NCBI RefSeq assembly: GCF_002775205.1
Contig: NC_036450.1
Location: 24,330,288-24,394,287 of the forward strand
DNA length: 64,000 nt
Reading direction: 5' to 3'
Source of the DNA: Xiphophorus maculatus
Lineage: Eukaryota > Chordata > Actinopteri > Cyprinodontiformes > Poeciliidae
Part shown: in pieces, positions 58,601 to 64,000 of the stretch
Layout: each line of letters begins with the position of its first letter
How positions within the stretch are numbered: position 1 is the stretch's first letter
Program-made: the position numbers and the translations under genes
The notes under the pieces: generated by a model
Told to the model about the DNA's origin: nothing
The model's input: only the letters and a program-made list of their open reading frames with translations
Database searches by the model: none

Positions 58601-61600
58601 CTGATGCAGAGCAGCAATGTCCATACCTGCTGGATTTTTAAAATGTTTTTTTTTTCCCTAGGCAAGTCCGCCTGCTAAGCAGCGGCTTGTTTTTTGTCGC
58701 CGGGTCGCCTCCGCTCTTGTTCTGCCCGTTTCACGCGCCAGCGAACAGAAGCTGAGCATCAACAAAGCATCGGTTCTCGTCTCCCCGCCGAGCGCGGCTG
58801 CAGGAGGGAAACAGAGAGAGCGTGTTGCCTGCTCTGCCTCTCTCTCTCTCAGGGTCGGGTCAAACAAGCAGATCACTTACATAATGTAAGCCTGCAGAAG
58901 CTCCTCCCACTTCTCATCCCTGCCTCCTGGCAGCTCACTTTTAGATGCTCTTATAGTATGTACACACACACTTCTTCACAAACCTTTGCTTACCATTCAC
59001 AGGGCATCGTAGCACCTATTGTCTCCATTTTCCGTGTACTCCTCTGTTTTCAATAACGACATGAAAAAATCTAACAAATTTATTTGTTTAATTAAAATAT
59101 TGCACGCTTCCTTTATTGCTGAGCAAGTAAAATTTATTATTTATAATAATAACATCATGTTTTGTAATATTAGTCATTATTTTTTTAAATAAATTGTATG
59201 CTTTTGGTCTGCCAAAATGTTTGACCTGATAATTTTTGCCCATGTCCCAAAAAGTTTGGACACCCTTGCATAAGGAAATTGCATAAGTGGTGGCGGTGGT
59301 ATCATGCTGTGGGACTGGTTTTGTTGCAATTTCTACAGGTCCAGTAAACTTAATGGGTGAAAAAAATTAATAAAAAAATTCAAGACTACCTCCACTTTCT
59401 TCCACTTCACCTCAGATCTACGGCTAACTGGACCAATTGAGTTTTTCTGCAGAATCCCAAACACATCACAGCTTATTTAAGAATTGACAAAACAGGAACT
59501 CTAGGAACAGTAGAAACCTGGAGCCTGATACGAACTAAAAAAACAGCTTCGTTTGTCCTAAACTGACAATTCCTTCAAAAATAAACCAGCTTATCGGTTT
59601 AGGGGAAACGTTATTCATCTGATGGATCCTTCTCAGTCCAACATGACAGGTCAACCTCAAGTCAGCTGCCATTAACTACAGCAGTGTTCTGCCCAGCACC
59701 ACAACCCACACACACACACAGTGACATGTGCAGGATTACATCACAGCCTCATCAGGGTAGAGCAGAGCGAAGAGGCAGCTGTAGAAGCATCCCTGCTGAA
59801 TAATTGCTCAGCAACTCACGCTTTTAGTTTCCCCTTCATAACTTCAAAGTTTCTGCTCTCCCATGCAGCGCAATCAAAACACTTCCATTTTAATCTTCTG
59901 CTTTGCCTCTCTGATTCCTCTATGGATGGAGGGGGGGGGAGGGGGGGAGATTTCCCCTCTTTTGTCATTTCATTTCCTGATCTACAACCTCGACAGATCT
60001 GTCGAGGTTGTTTCCAATTTTTGTTTTGTCTCATTTCAATGTTTCAGATTGTCAAATAAATCGGAATATCACCCAAAATCCTTAAAATGGTGGCTTTATT
60101 CTTTGGTTCACTGCATACAGCCATTTAGAGAAAAAAAACCTCTAAATGATAAGTGATTGTCCCACCCTTGGTGGCAACAACTACCATCAACTACCAAACC
60201 GTCTTTCAGTTCGCTGTGGCAAATTTTGGACCACAGAATTAACTTAATCAGCCACACTGGATTTTCTGTCACATGCCATCAACTTATAAAGCATCAACTT
60301 ATAAACCTCTGACAACAGAAGTGAGTAGACCCCTTCGTGAAAATGTTCAAATTGTGCCTAAAACATATATTAAAGATCTGCATCTGTTGCATCAACCTTG
60401 CAAACCACTCAAGTCTTTTTGTTCTGTCTGCTCTGCATCTCCAGAACCAGAACCAAACACAGAGAAGCAGCGTTCAGCTTCTATGCACCACAAATCTGGA
60501 AGAAAGTTTCAGAAAACTGCAAAAACACAGAGTTCCTTTAAATCAGGGATAAGACCCACGTTTGGAGCTGCCTTTAGTTAATAATATGTGGATACACATT
60601 AAAATATCAACATTTTGATCATTTTGATGGCGGCATTTGACAAAATGTAAAGTTTTGCCTGTTTCATAATTAGTAATTGTATTATGCTTTTATGGTGTAA
60701 AGCACAATGAACCGGCTTGTTGCTGAAATGAGCTGATCACAGACAGTGTTTGACAGCGGCTATCCGCGTCTGTTTTCAGCTCTCCTATTCTGCAGAAAAG
60801 TAATTTGTGTCTCTGGTTGATTCTTTGCAGGTTAGGACCTAAAATAAACCTATCAAATGTGTAATACTAACATCCCGAAAAACGACTCCAACTCTCATAT
60901 TTGGTTATTAGGGTCAAATATTAAAAGATATTCCATATATATTGGTGAAAGATATTCACCAATATATTTGGTCAGTGGGAAAACTCTTATTTAAAATAGT
61001 CTTGAAATTAAACATGTAAAGTGAGTTGTTATGAATGGCTTAGCAAAGAGTGAATATGAATGCCCAGTAAGAAAGCTAGAGGGCGCCAGAGAGCTGCAGA
61101 CAGACTGAGCAGCAGTACTCGGTTAAAATAAAAAATAATGATGATGATGATGATGATGAAAAAGGATGATAAAAATGTAAAGACAGAGATAGCAGAGGGA
61201 GTCAGCGGAGGCTGCAGGGTTTCATTCATGGTTAATTAAATGCGAAGGCAGCGGCTGACTTTCCCCCAACAAGAGCAGCTTGTGTAGTGATGCAGTCAGC
61301 GTGAATGTACAACAGAAACCCTGCAGGCTGCAGATGCTGAGCTCATGCATGTACATGTGCAAAACCTTTCAGAGGGCCGTGGAACACACTAAGTAAAACA
61401 CATGCAGACAAGCGGAAAAGGTCTCACTTGAAAATGTTGCAGTTACAATGAAAAAAACAGCTCAGCAGGGGAAGGATGGTGGGGATTTAAAGTGAGCTGT
61501 GATTGGCTGAGCTGTTTTAAAGTCGCACAAAACTTCAAAGTCCAACACCTAAAGCCAACTTCGCTTTACCAATTTCCACGATCATCAGTCTACTGCTCTC

Positions 61601-62258
61601 AGGTTTGTTGACTAACATTAACTCCACTCAGTTCAGTGTGTTATGTTAGCATTTACACTAAAATCAGCTAAAATGCTTAGTTCTGATAAGCATTGCTAAA
61701 GTTATCATAAAGGCTATCATTAGAGTTGTAGTAACATATTTCACTCAGCATGCAAAAAGCATTAAACACAAAAAATATTAGCTAAAATCCTCAGTTTTGA
61801 TAAAATGCTAACTCTAGCATAAAGGCTATCACTAGCATGGAGACCAACAGTAACATGCTTTATTCAGCATGCAAAAAGCATTAAAAACGCAACCAAAATT
61901 AGCCAAAATGCTAACGTTAGCATAAATGTCATTTTTAGTTGCCAACAGTAGGACGTTAGCAGAGCCAACAATGACTTACTCCATGTTTTATTTTAAAAAG
62001 GTATTTATCTATCACCTGCAAAAATCAGATATTGACAAGTTGTTCTTGATGAAGAACAGGGATTGTTTTCTCCTGTCAGAGTGATGCACCATCATTGTGT
62101 AGCACATGGGTGTGAAAGGAAATGAGGAGGAATAAAGAAAACAAAGACCTGCCTGCAGCATTTCTCCATCAGCCTCTCCTTACCTGCGACTCCAGAGCTT
62201 TCTTCTCTATAGTCATCTGCACTAAGGACACGTTCGTTCTGTCCAGCTTCTCCGTAGT
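46663..62258 (-). CDS. clip1: CAP-Gly domain-containing linker protein 1 (CLIP1/CLIP-170), C-terminal nine exons; 5' part beyond window
   Basis: Microtubule plus-end tracking protein. Exons seen (5' to 3'): 62258-62184, 56845-56739, 51955-51880 (or to 51910), 51710-51667, 48393-48288, 48213-48048, 47961-47909, 47801-47689, 46897-46663. All join in frame. The first eight encode the end of the long coiled coil ([61 protein letters not shown]). The last exon has two CCHC zinc knuckles, [15 protein letters not shown] and [14 protein letters not shown], and ends NDDQTF, the aromatic-ended tail that binds CAP-Gly domains and dynactin p150 in human CLIP1. The TGA stop is at 46663-46665. CAP-Gly domains lie outside the window. 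The terminal residues identify CLIP1 with high confidence. Confidence 0.92.
48960..49560 (+). mobile_element. Candidate LTR remnant(s) in CLIP1 intron
   Basis: On the plus strand, 'cctgcaataaactctgcttt' (near 49152-49171) places an AATAAA signal in a block with LTR-like layout: a purine-rich part, then poly(A) signal, GT-rich 'ctttgtgatacaaag', then 'gtgtcctattcgacgccg'. A second AATAAAAC follows at about 49362 with a similar downstream layout. No open reading frame and no flanking duplication were found. It may be a solo LTR of an old retroelement. Low certainty. Confidence 0.3.
49846..50204. mobile_element. TTAA-flanked MITE family, copy D (internally deleted)
   Basis: The left end GGGACAGTAGCATAT follows a mutated CTAA. 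The family segments 'ttccaggcacatagtgccat', 'cttaaaagaaatttgacgtc' and 'ccttggaattgggcctctgt' follow in order. The right end ...GGCCCG is followed by TTAA (50205-50208). About 250 bp of the interior present in copy B is missing. Confidence 0.65.
55153..55190. repeat. (AC)n(TC)n(AC)n microsatellite
   Basis: Compound dinucleotide repeat: ACACAC, then CTCTCT, then ACACAC. It lies in a CLIP1 intron. Confidence 0.9.
55577..55606. repeat. (CA)n microsatellite
   Basis: About fifteen CA dinucleotides, flanked by the near-direct repeat 'ggggcacatga' on both sides (near 55566 and 55610). Confidence 0.9.
56846..58564 (-). other. CLIP1 intronic segment with LINE fragment
   Basis: Part of the intron between the exons at 56845-56739 and 62258-62184. 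The LINE remnant at 57498-57790 is the only recognisable element. Confidence 0.5.
57498..57790 (+). mobile_element. Degenerate CR1/L2-clade LINE reverse-transcriptase fragment
   Basis: Plus-strand translation has [45 protein letters not shown] and LQLIQNAAA...ITPVLKS, the characteristic C-terminal reverse-transcriptase/thumb region of fish CR1/L2-type non-LTR retrotransposons. It is about 95 codons long, cut at both ends, with in-frame changes. It is antisense to CLIP1, in an intron. Confidence 0.8.
58565..58624 (-). other. clip1: Candidate alternative first coding exon of CLIP1 (ATG, 20 codons, phase 0)
   Basis: On the minus strand an ATG with good context (G at -3 and G at +4) opens [20 protein letters not shown] and runs into a donor-like CAG|GTAGGA at 58564. 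It ends in phase 0, which fits the phase-0 start of the downstream coil exon at 56845. Immediately upstream (58660-58870) is a CpG-dense block. Together they suggest an internal promoter giving a short, coil-plus-zinc-knuckle CLIP1 product. There is no transcript evidence. Confidence 0.45.
58660..58870 (-). promoter_or_regulatory. CpG-dense block, possible internal CLIP1 promoter
   Basis: About fifteen CpG dinucleotides in roughly 200 bases (around 58698-58720, 58733-58745, 58770-58795 and 58855), within otherwise CpG-poor AT-rich intron DNA, ending in a CT-repeat tract. This looks like a small CpG island upstream (on the minus strand) of the ATG exon at 58624-58565. No TATA box was seen. Confidence 0.4.
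59928..59948 (+). repeat. G-run with quadruplex potential
   Basis: Two long runs of G (9 and 7) separated by A, immediately after GGATGGA. It lies on the strand opposite to CLIP1 transcription. Confidence 0.7.
60600..60735. repeat. Interspersed repeat shared with 5955-6080
   Basis: 'gatggcggcatttgacaaaa', 'attatgcttttatggtgtaa' and 'cttgttgctgaaatg' match the FBH1-intron copy in order. The class is unknown. Confidence 0.5.
61138..61159. repeat. (ATG)n trinucleotide microsatellite
   Basis: Seven uninterrupted ATG units in a CLIP1 intron. Confidence 0.9.
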
Positions 62259-64000
62259 CTGCAACACATAATGAGGAAACTTTAAAGAATCCACACCCGA
62301 CTACAACGACAATGTTCAATGTGTTCTATTGGGACTTTATGCAATAATCAGCCAACAAATTGTGCAAAATTGTGAAAGAGAAGAATAATTATACAACGTG
62401 GTTTGAATTTGTTTCCAGAACTTCAAAGAACCACTTTTTTTCCCCTGCAGTTACAGAACTACATATCTGGACACTGAAAGTTCTCCCCATTGTTCTTTGT
62501 AAAATTTCTCAATCTCATGCAAATTCAATGGAGAGCATAAGTATATATATTTTTAAGAATTGCCACATCAGAAGCATGTATCATTTTCCTTCTATTTCCT
62601 AATTATGATTACTTTATGTTGGTCCAAACCATAAAAATCCCAACAAAACACAATGCAATGGTAGCGCGACATGTGGAAAAATGTAAGGCACTGTAAATAC
62701 CGTGAAACATAGAGGATAAAATCTTCCTTTAAAAATGATTGATATGATTTCAAAACATTTTTTACCCAGACTGTATTTTTTTATAACAATCCAAAGAGAA
62801 GTCTACCTGCATGCATGTCTGCACTTCTACAACTGTTTTTAGTTGTTTACTTTTAAAAAAAAAACCTCAAGTCTATAATTATTTTCTAATTATAGAAAAA
62901 TAATTACATGATTATATTGATGAAACCATAGTTAGTTAATGTATGATGCTTAACCAATGAAAAAAACAGAAAAAAGCCACTCAGTTCTTAAATCATCACT
63001 CACCAGAGCATATGTGTGTTTTTAATACACACTGAAAAAAACTATAGAGTGCTCATGTAAATAAGTATAAAAGTGCTTATCTGCACAGCACACAGACAAG
63101 TCCCCACATTTGCATCCTTGTGAAGACAACACTACTTCTTCTTGGGCTTTACAGTAAAATCATATGTGGCAGCCGTCATAAAATATACATAAAATATTGA
63201 AAAGAACCTGCGCAGCACAGACGACTAGACAAAGCAGAATTTGAATATGGAGGCTGAATTCGATTCCTCACGTATGTAAATCTCCGTTCTGCTCTTTGGG
63301 TTTTGGTCTTCACCAACAGAAATATATCTGACTTTTAAAAACGCTTCCCCACTTCCACCTGTGGTTGTTTTAACATGTATGTGCTGACCTGCAGAAACAA
63401 AGTCATGTAAACTCCAGAAAGATGTTTGTGCATCTTGGATCAAGACTTGAACAGGGATTTTGCTTCAGGAAAAAAAATATACGAGCTCAACACATTAAAA
63501 GTACAACAAGCTACAAAACGTAAAGCCTCGGTCTTGTTCTGATTAAGGGACAGAGCAGCAGACATTATTTCACTTCATCATCCAATTGGAATGAGTTTCA
63601 CAAAGCGAGAGCCGCAGTATAAAAGCTCTGGCTTTAGGGAAGAAGAACGCCTCACTCTTTAATGCAACATTTTCTGTGTAGAAACCATAGAAGCAGAAAC
63701 TTCACGTTTGCATGGCAACGGCAGCTCAGAGCCTCCACTTTCAGCTTGAACTGCTTTTGTTTATCGACTCTTTCTCTCTCTGCACCTGCAGCAAGAATGT
63801 CTCCCATCTGCAGAAAGCCATAATAAAAGTCAAGATATAAATAGTAAATGAACCGAACAAGAGTGCTCTGATAGTTTAGAGTTTATGGTGACGGAAACGC
63901 TCGCTGCAGCTGATCTGAGTCTCTGTGCAGAAACGTTCGAGGCAAACGCAAATTCTCTCCTCTTCATTCTGGTCTTTAGATGTCGTGGAATACAGAACAA
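62259..64000 (-). other. CLIP1 intron up to the right window edge
   Basis: About 62300-62660 is a copy of the old repeat family seen at 34745-34985 ('attgggactttatgcaataa', 'gaacttcaaagaaccac'). No further CLIP1 exon was convincing. Upstream coil and CAP-Gly exons must lie beyond 64000. Confidence 0.45.

Larger units (their letters stand above)
58871..62183 (-). other. Remaining part of CLIP1 intron, no exon recognised
   Basis: Mostly AT-rich. It contains repeat fragments at about 59285-59345 and 60600-60735, a G run (59928-59948) and a GAT microsatellite (61138-61159). Near 61640-61920 the motif 'atgctaa..ttagcataaa..gctatca' recurs two or three times as a diffuse direct repeat. Confidence 0.45.

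Noticed and set aside
63788..63809. A possible 22-base micro-exon (MGDILAA) with AG before and GTGCAG after
   Set aside because: The length breaks frame with the phase-0 exon at 62258, and the donor is poor. No CLIP1 similarity.

Overview
This window is eukaryotic nuclear DNA, most likely from a ray-finned (teleost) fish. Genes are split into many short exons with GT/AG boundaries on the minus strand. The encoded proteins are vertebrate-specific, and the introns carry fish-type repeats: tRNA-derived SINEs, a CR1/L2-type LINE fragment, hAT-like and TTAA-flanked MITEs, and microsatellites. No bacterial operon, CRISPR array or phage-like region is present. I rebuilt gene models by hand from exon-level protein similarity, splice-site position and reading-frame continuity. 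No alignment or RNA evidence was available.

Four genes lie head-to-tail, all on the minus strand, so transcription runs from high to low coordinates. (1) CLIP1 (CLIP-170), 3' half only, nine exons at 46663-62258, with its CAP-Gly N-terminus beyond the right edge. (2) CCDC62, complete, 13 exons at 30729-40142, 542 codons plus stop, all exon phases consistent. (3) HIP1R, complete, 33 exons at 11734-30079, 1278 codons plus stop, all phases consistent. (4) FBH1 (F-box DNA helicase 1), N-terminal 731 codons in 14 exons at 562-8961, with the C-terminal helicase part beyond the left edge. They are not a pathway: CLIP1 tracks microtubule plus ends, CCDC62 is a testis coiled-coil protein, HIP1R links clathrin coats to actin, and FBH1 is a PCNA-associated anti-recombinase. 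CCDC62 next to HIP1R, with CLIP1 in the same region, matches the human 12q24 neighbourhood as I recall it. FBH1 maps elsewhere in human.

Between genes, 40143-46662 (CCDC62 promoter to CLIP1 3' end) is gene-free and holds nested MITEs. CCDC62 and HIP1R are separated by well under 1 kb. The HIP1R-FBH1 interval (8962-11733) holds the HIP1R 3' UTR and old repeats.

The most notable observations are: a tandem duplication of a two-exon unit that lengthens the HIP1R coiled coil by about 100 residues; replacement of the usual HIP1R C-terminal tail by a hexapeptide-repeat tail; a CpG-dense internal block with an in-frame ATG exon that looks like an alternative CLIP1 promoter; a PIP-box/degron-like motif in FBH1; and a TTAA-flanked MITE family, two copies of which abut CCDC62 splice donors. 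I found no evidence for a wholly new biological system here.
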